In this document: piece by piece, positions 1 through 7,819 of the stretch
Numbering within the stretch: position 1 is the stretch's first letter
Layout of the letters: each line of letters begins with the position of its first letter
From: Polaribacter sp. Hel1_33_78
GTDB lineage: Bacteria > Bacteroidota > Bacteroidia > Flavobacteriales > Flavobacteriaceae
DNA length: 64,000 nt
Direction: 5' to 3'
Assembly (NCBI RefSeq): GCF_900106075.1
Contig: NZ_LT629794.1
Span: 2,749,501-2,813,500, forward strand
The notes under the pieces: generated by a model
What the model was told of the DNA's origin: nothing
Databases searched by the model: none
What the model saw: only the letters and a program-made list of their open reading frames with translations
Program-made: the position numbers and the translations under genes

Positions 1-3
1 AAA

Positions 4-285
4 ATGGTAAACAGTATTTTATTAGAAAATTTAAACACGCAAACTCTTAAAGAGTTAATCAAAGACGGCGTTAAAAGTCAATTAAATGACTTTAAAGAAA
101 CTTTACAAACTCACAATCCTGATGAGTTATTAACAAGGGAGCAAACTTGTAACTTCTTACAAATTGATAGTTCAACCTTATGGGCGTGGACTAACAAAGG
201 CAAAGTTATTGCTTATGGTATTGGAAACCGCAGATACTACAAAAAAGCGGAATTATTAAACAGCTTACAACAACTTAAAAAATAA
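4..285 (+). CDS. Excisionase/AlpA-like helix-turn-helix protein
   Basis: A 93-residue protein whose C-terminal half (about residues 40-90) is a MerR/excisionase-type HTH: LLTREQTCNFLQIDSSTLWA, then a TNKGKVIAYGIGNRRYYKK wing. In Bacteroidota, small proteins of this type are common beside primase genes of integrative elements, where they act as directionality or transcription factors. It is the first gene of a tightly packed series, 7 nt before the next start. The ATG lies only 4 bases from the window edge, but the length suits the family and the residues before the HTH look like a normal N-terminal helix. The exact DNA target is unknown. Confidence 0.75.
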   Translation: MVNSILLENLNTQTLKELIKDGVKSQLNDFKETLQTHNPDELLTREQTCNFLQIDSSTLWAWTNKGKVIAYGIGNRRYYKKAELLNSLQQLKK

Positions 286-292
286 AGGCTTT

Positions 293-598
293 ATGAGTAA
301 CACGAATACACAAAGCCTTAATTTAAAAAGTTTAGAACAAGGCAAAAATAAGCAATTCAGGAATCAATCTAAAATCATATTTAATTATTTATTGAAGCAT
401 ACCGCTACAAATACAATGATTAGCAAAGCTACTGGCGTACCGCAAAAAAATATTTGCAGAATAAAACGCAATTTAGAAAAACAAGGTTTACTCTATGAGG
501 TTGAAAAAAAGATATGCAAAATAACTGGTTTTAGTGCTTACTATTTAACTACTGATTATGATGTATTTGCAATGTTTAATCAAACTAAAAACGATTAA
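293..598 (+). CDS. Small winged-helix-like protein of the element
   Basis: A 101-residue basic protein. Residues about 22-80 read as a winged helix: a helix (SKIIFNYLLKHTATNTMI), a recognition segment (SKATGVPQKNICRIKRNLEK) and a wing (GLLYEVEKKICKITGFSAYY). It sits 7 nt after the excisionase-like gene and 3 nt before the primase-helicase, so the three are probably cotranscribed. A role in replication initiation or control of the element is inferred from position only. I do not recognise a named family. Confidence 0.65.
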   Translation: MSNTNTQSLNLKSLEQGKNKQFRNQSKIIFNYLLKHTATNTMISKATGVPQKNICRIKRNLEKQGLLYEVEKKICKITGFSAYYLTTDYDVFAMFNQTKND

Positions 599-601
599 GC
601 T

Positions 602-2173
602 ATGCAGAACAAAGAAAACATAAATAAGCTTGTTAAAAGTAATATTAACGAACTTTCAGACAGTTTGCAATCCGTAGAAAAAACAACTGATGACATTTTA
701 CAGGAACTATCAAACAGCATCAGTAAAATAGATTTTCAAATACTGGCGTTTCCTGATATTGATACCGTTAAAAAGCAAATTGAAGACTTACAGCCTTTTA
801 TTTATAATGAAGACGGCAGTTTCAATACTAAAAATAAAGCCGAGCAAAAAGAATACAGAAAACTCGTTAAAAAGTTAGACAGTTTTAAGCTTACTAAAAA
901 TCATTTTTTAATACTTTGTATTGAGCAACTTCTTAAAATTGCAAAACTTAACAACTGGGGTTTATGTAAAAAGAACGGTTTTATTTATTTGTACAATGGC
1001 AGTTACTGGAATGAAATCAACAAAGAAAGCTTTCAATCCTTTTTAGGAAACGTCGCTTTAAAAATGGGCGTTAATAAATTCAAAGGTAAAATTCACACGT
1101 TTAAAGATGAGTTATTTAAACAGTTTATGGCAGATGCTTATTTACCAACGCCAAAAGCCAATAAACGAAATGTATTAATCAATCTACAAAACGGAACGTA
1201 TCAAATAACACCAACAAAAAGAGAGTTAAGAGCGTTTGACAAAAAAGATTTTTTAACGCATCAACTACCTTTTGAATACGAACCTGAAGCAACCGCACCA
1301 CTATTTAAAAAGTATTTAGATGAGGTTTTACCTGATGCAGACAAACAAAGAATATTTGCAGAATATTGTGGGTATATTTTTATAAAACCAAGTGTTTTAA
1401 AACTTGAAAAAATGCTTATTCTTTATGGTACTGGTGCAAATGGTAAAAGCGTATTCTTTGAGATACTCAATGCACTTTTAGGAACTGAAAACTTTAGTAG
1501 TTATTCTTTACAAGATTTAACAAACGAAAACGGTTATTACAGGGCAAAAATAGGCAGTAAGTTAGTCAATTACGCATCAGAAATAAATGGCAAATTGGAA
1601 ACTGATATTTTTAAACAAATGGCATCAGGCGAACCGTTAAGCGTTCGTTTACCTTATGGCGAACCGTTTATTTTAAATGATTACGCAAAGCTAATTTTCA
1701 ACTGTAATGAATTGCCAAAAGATGTAGAGCATACAAACGCTTTTTTCAGACGTTTTTTAATCATAGGTTTTGATGTTACAATACCTGAAGACAAACAAGA
1801 TAAGGAACTCGCAAACAAGATAATTAACAACGAATTATCAGGCGTTTTTAACTGGATATTGCAAGGACTTGACAGGGTATTGAAACAAAAGAAATTCAGT
1901 AAATGTGAAGCCGTTGAAATGGCTCGTAGTAATTACGAAAAACAAAGCGACAGCGTTAAAATGTTTATTGAAGACTATGAGTATAAAACGGCTACTGATT
2001 ACACTACAATAAGCGAACTGTATCAAAAATATAAAATGTACTGTATTGAAGACGGTTTTAGACCAGTAAACAAGTCTAATTTTATGAAACGTTTACGACA
2101 TTTTAAAATTTTAGTGGAGCGTAAAAGTATCGGAAATGTAGCTTTCATAACATCAACAAAACATCATTTTTAA
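602..2173 (+). CDS. D5/P4-family primase-helicase (SF3 helicase)
   Basis: A 523-residue protein resembling phage/plasmid DNA primases of the P4 alpha/D5 type. The C-terminal half is the SF3 helicase: Walker A GTGANGKS at residues 276-283, a Walker B-like region (SKLVNYASEINGK), sensor-1 asparagines (LIFNCNELP) and an arginine finger (FFRRFLI). The preceding D5_N-like region contains FAEYCGYIF. The N-terminal 90 residues are charged and look linker-like. This is the expected replication engine of an integrative element or phage satellite. Its stop (TAA, 2171-2173) shares one base with the ATG of the next gene (2173), indicating translational coupling. Confidence 0.85.
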   Translation: MQNKENINKLVKSNINELSDSLQSVEKTTDDILQELSNSISKIDFQILAFPDIDTVKKQIEDLQPFIYNEDGSFNTKNKAEQKEYRKLVKKLDSFKLTKNHFLILCIEQLLKIAKLNNWGLCKKNGFIYLYNGSYWNEINKESFQSFLGNVALKMGVNKFKGKIHTFKDELFKQFMADAYLPTPKANKRNVLINLQNGTYQITPTKRELRAFDKKDFLTHQLPFEYEPEATAPLFKKYLDEVLPDADKQRIFAEYCGYIFIKPSVLKLEKMLILYGTGANGKSVFFEILNALLGTENFSSYSLQDLTNENGYYRAKIGSKLVNYASEINGKLETDIFKQMASGEPLSVRLPYGEPFILNDYAKLIFNCNELPKDVEHTNAFFRRFLIIGFDVTIPEDKQDKELANKIINNELSGVFNWILQGLDRVLKQKKFSKCEAVEMARSNYEKQSDSVKMFIEDYEYKTATDYTTISELYQKYKMYCIEDGFRPVNKSNFMKRLRHFKILVERKSIGNVAFITSTKHHF

Positions 2174-3255
2174 TGGCTACTTTTAAATTTTCATTAGATA
2201 AAAGTAGTAAGAAATTTATTTGCCCTAACTGTAATAAAAAGACGTTTGTTTATTACGTTGATACAGAAAAGGGCAAATACTTGTCTACTGATTTTGGCAG
2301 ATGCGACAGGGAGCAAAACTGCCAATACCATAAAGCACCACCAAAAGGCAAAAGAGCCTTTTTAATTGATTTTCACACTATAAAAAAGATAAGTGATAAG
2401 GCTTATAAATTAGTAGATTTAAACGGTGTAATTTCAATAGTCCCAAAATCACAAATTCTAGAGCAAACAGAAAATAATTGTTGGCTAACAGAATGGTATT
2501 TAAAAACCTCTACTATTCTTTATTTAAACAATGAAAGCAAGTATTTCAATACAGAAAACGAGCCTTTTAAAAATAAATTTTCAAATAGTTTTCTTACACT
2601 AAAAAAAGAACCAACTTATCACAGTTTAGAAATATTAGATACTTTGTATAATGATAAACCTACAAAGGATAACTTAACAGAATATTTAAGTACAATTTTT
2701 ACACCTGATGAGGTTTTTGAAGCTACACAAAAATATTTTTTAACTGGTGCAAATTACTTTTGGAATAATGCAACTTTATTTTGGCAGATTGATACTAAAG
2801 AGCAAATACACGCTTGCAAAATAATGTTATACAATAAGCTTACAGGCACAAGAATAAAAGAACCTTACAATCATATCAACTGGTTGCATAACGCTTTAAA
2901 AGAGCCCGAATTTAACCTTAATCAATGCTTATTTGGTTTGCATCTTATAAATACAGATTATCAAAAAGAAATTGCAATTGTAGAGAGTGAAAAAACAGCA
3001 ATTATGATGAGTATATTTTTACCTCAATACATTTGGATTGCCACAGGAAGCAAATCAAATTTTAAAATACAATTATTAGAACCACTAAAAAAAAGAAAAT
3101 GTATTGCGTTTCCTGATAAAGGCGAATTTGATGCTTGGAATACTAAAGCGAATGAATTAAACCAGCAAGGTTTTAAAATTGCAGTTAGTAATTTATTAGA
3201 AAAAACAGCCTTTAAAAATGGTTTTGATTTAGCAGATTATTATTTAATTAATTAA
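2173..3255 (+). CDS. Zinc-finger and Toprim-like protein (DUF6371-like)
   Basis: A 360-residue protein. The N-terminus has a zinc-ribbon-like CPNCNKK...CDREQNC pattern of the type seen before primase domains. The C-terminal third looks like a degenerate Toprim fold: VESEKTA (catalytic-Glu-type motif) followed by CIAFPDKGEFDAW, where a DxD-like acidic motif would be expected. This resembles the DUF6371 group found beside primase-helicases in Bacteroidota mobile elements. It may supply the priming half for the upstream helicase, but the altered DxD leaves catalysis uncertain. Its start overlaps the previous stop by one base. Confidence 0.7.
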   Translation: MATFKFSLDKSSKKFICPNCNKKTFVYYVDTEKGKYLSTDFGRCDREQNCQYHKAPPKGKRAFLIDFHTIKKISDKAYKLVDLNGVISIVPKSQILEQTENNCWLTEWYLKTSTILYLNNESKYFNTENEPFKNKFSNSFLTLKKEPTYHSLEILDTLYNDKPTKDNLTEYLSTIFTPDEVFEATQKYFLTGANYFWNNATLFWQIDTKEQIHACKIMLYNKLTGTRIKEPYNHINWLHNALKEPEFNLNQCLFGLHLINTDYQKEIAIVESEKTAIMMSIFLPQYIWIATGSKSNFKIQLLEPLKKRKCIAFPDKGEFDAWNTKANELNQQGFKIAVSNLLEKTAFKNGFDLADYYLIN

Positions 3256-3267
3256 ACTTTTATTAAA

Positions 3268-3924
3268 ATGAAACAAAATAAAACTTTACAAAAGTTGACA
3301 GATTACGAAAACTTAAATTCAGTTTCTGAACTAAAAAAGTATTTAGAATTAAACCCTAAAAACAAATATGACGTTGATAAAAGTTTAAGAAAAAGAGTTG
3401 AACAAGCTTACAATGATACAGAAAGTGATGAGTTTGATTTAATTGAAATGCTTCTTTACATTACTGAAGATGAAGATATAAAAACAGATATTAGAAATAC
3501 AACCTATGAAACTAATCATTCTATAATTACAAGTTATATTCATAATTTCATATTAGAAAACAGACATTTTCCCTCGTTAGGAAACATAGGCAAAAACACC
3601 AATTTATCAAGGCAAACAATATACAATCACTTAAATAATGGTTTTTTAGATACGAACAATAAACTTGTAAAAGGTCAAATTGAAATAATGAGCACAAACG
3701 CTTTGCAGAAATTATATTTAATAGGTGTTCAAGACAACAACCCCACAGCATTAAAACATTTTATACAGCTTTCAGGATTGGTTTCTAATAACAAGACAAT
3801 GCAAGTGAATAATTATATTCAGATTAATAATTTAAAACTATCAAATGAAGACATAAGAAAGTTACCTCAAGAAGATGTTTTACAGATTGAAAAAATTGTT
3901 TCAAAAACTTTATTAATAAAATAG
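3268..3924 (+). CDS. HTH protein of the element, possibly small-terminase-like
   Basis: A 218-residue protein starting 12 nt after the previous gene. Residues 1-75 are acidic and charged. A clear HTH lies at about residues 100-130: FPSLGNIGKNTNLSRQTIYN. After it comes a helical segment (LYLIGVQDNNPTALKHFIQL) reminiscent of phage small-terminase-like HTH proteins, which combine such an HTH with a short helical tail. I cannot confirm that family from sequence alone. If it is right, the element would look like a phage satellite. It is the last gene of the replication module; about 330 bp without a long gene follow. Confidence 0.55.
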   Translation: MKQNKTLQKLTDYENLNSVSELKKYLELNPKNKYDVDKSLRKRVEQAYNDTESDEFDLIEMLLYITEDEDIKTDIRNTTYETNHSIITSYIHNFILENRHFPSLGNIGKNTNLSRQTIYNHLNNGFLDTNNKLVKGQIEIMSTNALQKLYLIGVQDNNPTALKHFIQLSGLVSNNKTMQVNNYIQINNLKLSNEDIRKLPQEDVLQIEKIVSKTLLIK

Positions 3925-4029
3925 TTTGTGACTAATGCATAATTTAAAAATGAGCTTTATGATTTAAGTCATAAAATACTTTCATCATAGTAATTACTTT
4001 TGAAGCTTAATTATCAGAAAAAAAATGCT

Positions 4030-4125
4030 ATGAAAAAATTATTTTATTTACTTATTCCATTTATTCCATTATGGATAACCGCTCAATCTATACCTAAAAA
4101 AAGTTTTAACCTCATTAGGCGCTAA
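4030..4125 (+). CDS. 31-residue secreted peptide or truncated gene start
   Basis: A short reading frame encodes a textbook signal peptide, MKKLFYLLIPFIPLWITAQS, followed by only 11 residues before TAA. Signal peptides ending in AQS are typical of exported Flavobacteriaceae proteins. The leader just before the ATG (A-rich, then GCT) matches the leader of the esterase gene at 4253, and both proteins begin MKKL. It may be the stump of a deleted or replaced secreted-protein gene. A genuine tiny peptide is possible but less likely. Confidence 0.4.
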   Translation: MKKLFYLLIPFIPLWITAQSIPKKSFNLIRR

Positions 4126-4179
4126 TCTCCCGAACAGCAAAATAAATTTCAAAAAAATGCGGAAATCCACACTTTAAAT

Positions 4180-4234
4180 TGCGGTTTACCGCATATTAAA
4201 TATTGTAAATCTATTTAATATTGAATATTAAATT
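4180..4234. repeat. Palindrome plus AT-rich inverted repeats
   Basis: TGCGGTTTACCGCA (4180-4193) is a 6-bp-arm palindrome with a TT centre. It is followed by an AT-rich cluster in which ATATTAAAT-type words recur in both orientations up to 4234, immediately before the esterase start. The cluster could be an operator, a promoter or part of an element origin. No function is shown by the sequence. Confidence 0.4.
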
Positions 4235-4252
4235 TCAAAAAAAAATATTGCT

Positions 4253-5935
4253 ATGAAAAAATTAAGAAACAAAAAGAGTATTACAACAGCCGTGTTAATG
4301 TTATTATTTACCCTCTGCTATGGGCAAGTTACATTTAATAAAATCCCATTAGATAAACAATTAGTAGGAAGGGACTTAACCACCAATATTGGTAACATTA
4401 TTATAGAAGGAGTAGTTAGTAACTCAACAGTTGATTACAGCTCTATTGAGGTAGAGCTTTATAGAAATGATGAGATTCAGAACACCACTACAAAAACATT
4501 AGATTACAATTCTGACAGTGCATCATTTGATTTTAGTATCCCTATTTTAGCAGAACTAGCCAACTATTCAATAAAGATTTATAGCTTATCAGAGGGCACT
4601 AGAACCCTAGAAAAAGAAGTAATAGATATTGTTGCGGGTGATGTTTACATTATTCAAGGACAATCTAATGCAAGAGCCAATAAATATAACGGAAGTGCTA
4701 ATGGCAATCGAAACAATTTCATTCGTGTTTTTGCAAGTGGAACGCCTAGTGCGACAAATTTAGAAAATAGTTCTCAGTGGTTTATTGGACAAGGTGATGG
4801 AGGGACTGAGGGCAATGGAAATACAGGGCAATGGGGCTTAAAACTTGCGAATAGCATAATTAGTGAGACTAACACACCTATTGCAATATTTAATGGAGCC
4901 CATGGTGGAGAGAGGATTGATTTTTTTCAAGCACCTGAAGATTACAAAACATCATTGAGTTCGAATTACGGAAGGCTTTATTATAGACTTCAAAATACGA
5001 GACTTAAAAATCATGTAAGAGCTATTTTTTGGTCTCAGGGAGAATCTAATGGAAATAATACAACAATAACTCAATATAAAAATGCATTTGTTAATTTAAA
5101 AAAATCGTGGCTGACAGATTACACAAATATTGAGCAAACTTATATTTTTCAATCAAAAAAAGGTTGCGGAGTTGAGTTAATGGAAGTTAAAGAAGCACAA
5201 CGACAGCTTGCTTATGAAAATTCAGATATACAAATTATGGTTACAGCGGGCATTACCCACCATACAGATGGGTGTCATTTTCCTTTTAAAGATGGCTACG
5301 AAAAATTTGCTGATAGAATATTTCCTTTAGTAATGAGAGATTTATACAATGAATCTACTTTATTAGAAATAAACCCCCCGATGATAACAAATGCTTACTT
5401 ATCAAATGAAACTACCTTAATCGTTGAAACAGATGCTAACGAATTAATAATACCAACAATTGCAGAAGATTTCGAGTTATCAAATGCAGGTTCTGCAACT
5501 ATAACCAATATCGAGGTTTCTAAAAGTGATATTATTTTTACGCTTTCAGAATACCCTGGAACTAATCCAGAAATTTCATATTTAGCGCAAAATACAGGTA
5601 CTGGAAACTTTATAGTTAATACAAATAATTTAGAATTAGTTTGTTTTTATAAATACCCTATAAATACAAGTATTCTCTCCATTAATCATTTAAACTTAGA
5701 TAAGGCATTATTAGTATATCCAAATCCAACAGATAAAGTATTTTTTATTAAGTTGCCCGTTTCTGAAAATAGGGTAACAGTTAAAATAATAGATTTATTA
5801 GGTAAAAAAATATTTGACAAAAAGTATTATTCCAATAAATTTAAAATTGAACTGCCAGACGTTAAAAGCGGTATCTATTTGTTGAGGTTTGAAGTAAATA
5901 AAAAAATTATACATAAAAAAATTATGATTAACTAA
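4253..5935 (+). CDS. Secreted SGNH esterase (sialate O-acetylesterase-like) with T9SS tail
   Basis: A 560-residue exported protein. Residues 1-25 are a signal peptide ending in CYGQ. The catalytic domain has GQSN with the nucleophile Ser138, the conserved WSQGESN block, and TDGCHF carrying the Asp339/His342 pair, the pattern of the SASA group of carbohydrate esterases. About 75 C-terminal residues form a type A T9SS sorting domain (VYPNP..., SGIYLLRFEVNKKIIHKKIM). The enzyme probably removes acetyl groups from sialic acid or plant/algal polysaccharides at the cell surface; the substrate is not determined. A terminator follows at 6063. It lies between the replication module and tRNA-Ser, so it is probably element cargo. 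Confidence 0.8.
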   Translation: MKKLRNKKSITTAVLMLLFTLCYGQVTFNKIPLDKQLVGRDLTTNIGNIIIEGVVSNSTVDYSSIEVELYRNDEIQNTTTKTLDYNSDSASFDFSIPILAELANYSIKIYSLSEGTRTLEKEVIDIVAGDVYIIQGQSNARANKYNGSANGNRNNFIRVFASGTPSATNLENSSQWFIGQGDGGTEGNGNTGQWGLKLANSIISETNTPIAIFNGAHGGERIDFFQAPEDYKTSLSSNYGRLYYRLQNTRLKNHVRAIFWSQGESNGNNTTITQYKNAFVNLKKSWLTDYTNIEQTYIFQSKKGCGVELMEVKEAQRQLAYENSDIQIMVTAGITHHTDGCHFPFKDGYEKFADRIFPLVMRDLYNESTLLEINPPMITNAYLSNETTLIVETDANELIIPTIAEDFELSNAGSATITNIEVSKSDIIFTLSEYPGTNPEISYLAQNTGTGNFIVNTNNLELVCFYKYPINTSILSINHLNLDKALLVYPNPTDKVFFIKLPVSENRVTVKIIDLLGKKIFDKKYYSNKFKIELPDVKSGIYLLRFEVNKKIIHKKIMIN

Positions 5936-6062
5936 TGTCTTGGTAATGCACGAAATGTAAGAAATGAAGCTTTAAAAAGAACTTTATTTTTTTTTAATTA
6001 AAAAATTATTATACTAGAATGTTTTTTAGAGATTTTCTTAACTTTCTTTTTCATAGCAATTG

Positions 6063-6089
6063 CCCACCTCTCAACGATGTGGGTTTTTT
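6063..6089 (+). terminator. Terminator downstream of the SGNH esterase
   Basis: A CCCAC/GTGGG stem is followed by a run of six T. It lies about 130 nt after the esterase stop, close to the proposed right edge of the element. The stem is short. Confidence 0.55.
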
Positions 6090-6228
6090 ATGAATTTTAA
6101 AAGTATTTTTAAATACCAATTAAAGGGTTAAAACCAATAAAAAAAGCCTAACAATACAAAAATCGTACAAATAAAGAAACTAAAAAACCTCAAATACTTG
6201 AAAATCAAATAGATGAAGTTTTTAAATG

Positions 6229-6313
6229 CAGAGAGGAAGGGATTCGAACCCTCGATACGTTGCCGTATACACGCTTTCCAAGCGTGCGCCTTCGACCACT
6301 CGGCCACCTCTCT
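6229..6313 (-). tRNA. tRNA-Ser (GGA)
   Basis: An 85-nt class II tRNA read on the minus strand. The acceptor stem is AGAGAGG/CCTCTCT with discriminator G, the anticodon loop contains GGA, there is a long variable arm, and the T-arm is GGTTCGAATCC. CCA is not encoded. The 3' end points toward the element at 1-6228, the orientation expected for an island integrated at the tRNA 3' end. Confidence 0.95.
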
Positions 6314-6346
6314 TTCTTATACTGAACTAGGTTCAGAATATGTAAA

Positions 6347-6871
6347 CTATAAATAAAGTTCTATTAAACCACCAGGAGTTTCTACCTGAATCGTTTTGTT
6401 TTCTCTGTCTACTTTTTTTATGAAATCGTCAATCATTGGAATAAAAATTTCTTTTCCTTCTCTATCAATTTCAAAAAGTGGCTGCGCAGCTTTGTCGTTT
6501 ATATGAACAATTGTCCCTACTTCTCCAAAATTAGCATCCACAACTGTAAAACCAATTACTTCATGAAAGTAAAATTTATTTCCAGATAATTTTGGCAATA
6601 AATCCATAGGTAAATAAATTCCGCATTTTAAAATTGAATCTGCTTCTTCTTCAGAATATACATCTTCAAATTGTACACGTAATTGATTCCCTTTATGTAG
6701 TGAACTTTTTTCAATAAAAAATGGAACCAGATTACTGCCAAATTCGACATAAACTGATTCCATTTCCTTATACAACTCAGGCTCGTCTGTATCTAATTTG
6801 ATAACAACTTCGCCTTTAAAACTATATTTTGTTACGATTTTGCCTAAATAAAAACAATCTTCTTTACGCAT
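6347..6871 (-). CDS. rimM: Ribosome maturation factor RimM
   Basis: A 174-residue protein, the usual size for RimM, which binds ribosomal protein S19 and assists maturation of the 30S head. The N-terminal RimM barrel starts CFYLGKIVTKYSFKGEVVIK; the C-terminal PRC-barrel covers about residues 95-174 (FYFHEVIGFTVVDANFGEVG). The gene lies 19 nt downstream of rpsP, a standard ribosomal pairing, and both read on the minus strand. Nothing unusual is visible. Confidence 0.95.
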   Translation of the reverse strand: MRKEDCFYLGKIVTKYSFKGEVVIKLDTDEPELYKEMESVYVEFGSNLVPFFIEKSSLHKGNQLRVQFEDVYSEEEADSILKCGIYLPMDLLPKLSGNKFYFHEVIGFTVVDANFGEVGTIVHINDKAAQPLFEIDREGKEIFIPMIDDFIKKVDRENKTIQVETPGGLIELYL

Positions 6872-6890
6872 TATCGTAATTCTTTATAAT

Positions 6891-7427
6891 TTATTCTGCT
6901 GCTTTTGATGCTGCTTCATCAATTGTTTCTGGAGCTGCTTCAACTTCAGCAACTGCCTCTTCAACAACCTCTTCAACAACTGGTTTAGCTGCTTCAATTC
7001 TTGCTTCGTTCACAGCTTTTTCTGCTGCCAATGCTGCTGCTTTCGCTTCAGATTGTGCTTTAGATAATCCTGCTTCTTTATCAGAAACTTTAGCTGCTTT
7101 TTCTTCTAACCAAACTGCAAATTTTGCATCTGCTTGCTCTTGAGTTAAAGCACCCTTACGAATACCACCAACTAAATGATTTTTTAACATCGCACCTTTA
7201 TAAGATAAAATGTTTTTTGCAGTATCGGTTGGCTGTGCACCATTTTGTAACCATTCTACAGCTTTATCAACATTTAAATCAATAATTGCAGGGTTAACGT
7301 TTGGATTGTAAGTACCTATTTTCTCTAAGTATTTACCATCTCTTTTTGCACGAGCATCAGCGGCAACGATCCAATAGAATGGTTTCCCTTTTTTACCGTG
7401 TCTTTGTAATCTAATCTTTACAGACAT
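6891..7427 (-). CDS. rpsP: 30S ribosomal protein S16
   Basis: A 178-residue S16. The core is the first 80 or so residues (MSVKIRLQRHGKKGKPFYWI, DARAKRDGKYLEKIG). It is followed by a long Ala/Glu/Lys-rich extension, here about 95 residues ending EAASKAAE, as is common in Bacteroidota. The E. coli protein has about 82 residues, so the tail more than doubles the length. It is probably a charged helix; its role is unknown. It is cotranscribed with rimM. Confidence 0.97.
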   Translation of the reverse strand: MSVKIRLQRHGKKGKPFYWIVAADARAKRDGKYLEKIGTYNPNVNPAIIDLNVDKAVEWLQNGAQPTDTAKNILSYKGAMLKNHLVGGIRKGALTQEQADAKFAVWLEEKAAKVSDKEAGLSKAQSEAKAAALAAEKAVNEARIEAAKPVVEEVVEEAVAEVEAAPETIDEAASKAAE

Positions 7428-7819
7428 AATTTGTTAATTTTTTAAGGTTCTCGACCTTGATTATTAAAAATCTTACCATCTCGTAGTAAGTGGGCGCAAA
7501 AATACAAAACCTTTTTAAACTAAAATGAGATTTGTTAATATTTTTTTATGGCGTTCGAGCAGGCTTTCACCACTACCTTTTTATGATGCTGAATTTAATT
7601 CGGTATCTACCCAATTCAAGAAAAAATTAAATTTTCATAAACGATCCTGAAACGATTTCAGTATAAAAAAAAGAGCTCAAACAGGCTATTCAATCCCTAA
7701 TGCCCTTGCAGATAAACAATCAACAATAGTTAATAACTTCCAAGTAAAATCTCTTCAAAAAAATGTAAATTTACAGTTACTTTTAAACGAACAAAATCAT
7801 CCATAAATAAACTTTTTTC
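7428..7819. other. Divergent intergenic region between rpsP and dnaE
   Basis: About 390 bp separate the divergent rpsP and dnaE genes, so promoters for both must lie here. I found no perfect TAnnTTTG element in front of dnaE. The middle holds two degenerate palindromes, annotated separately. No gene is visible. Confidence 0.5.
7585..7664. repeat. Two degenerate palindromes, interspersed-repeat-like
   Basis: 7585-7607 is an imperfect hairpin (GATGCTGAAT / ATTCGGTATC, two mismatches). 7643-7664 is a second (GATCCTGAAA / TTTCAGTAT). Both resemble the GATGCTGAA...TTCAGCATC palindromic repeats I recall from intergenic regions of many Flavobacteriaceae genomes, so they are probably decayed copies. 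The second could also act as a weak terminator. Confidence 0.45.

Larger units (their letters stand above)
1..6228. mobile_element. Right part of an integrated element next to tRNA-Ser
   Basis: Five consecutive plus-strand genes form a replication and control module: excisionase-like HTH, winged-helix-like protein, D5/P4-type primase-helicase, zinc-finger/Toprim-like protein and an HTH protein. They are followed by a secreted esterase as likely cargo. The block ends at the 3' end of a minus-strand tRNA-Ser gene, and tRNA 3' ends are the usual target of tyrosine-recombinase islands and satellites. No integrase, capsid or conjugation gene is visible, so the left part lies outside the window and the second att copy cannot be checked. 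The right boundary is inferred from the tRNA; the esterase could instead be resident chromosomal DNA. Confidence 0.6.

Noticed and set aside
6060..6075. CCACCTCTC near the esterase terminator matching the tRNA-Ser 5' end
   Set aside because: Only about 10 of 11 bases match, it concerns the 5' rather than the 3' end of the tRNA, and it is part of a terminator hairpin; chance is likely.
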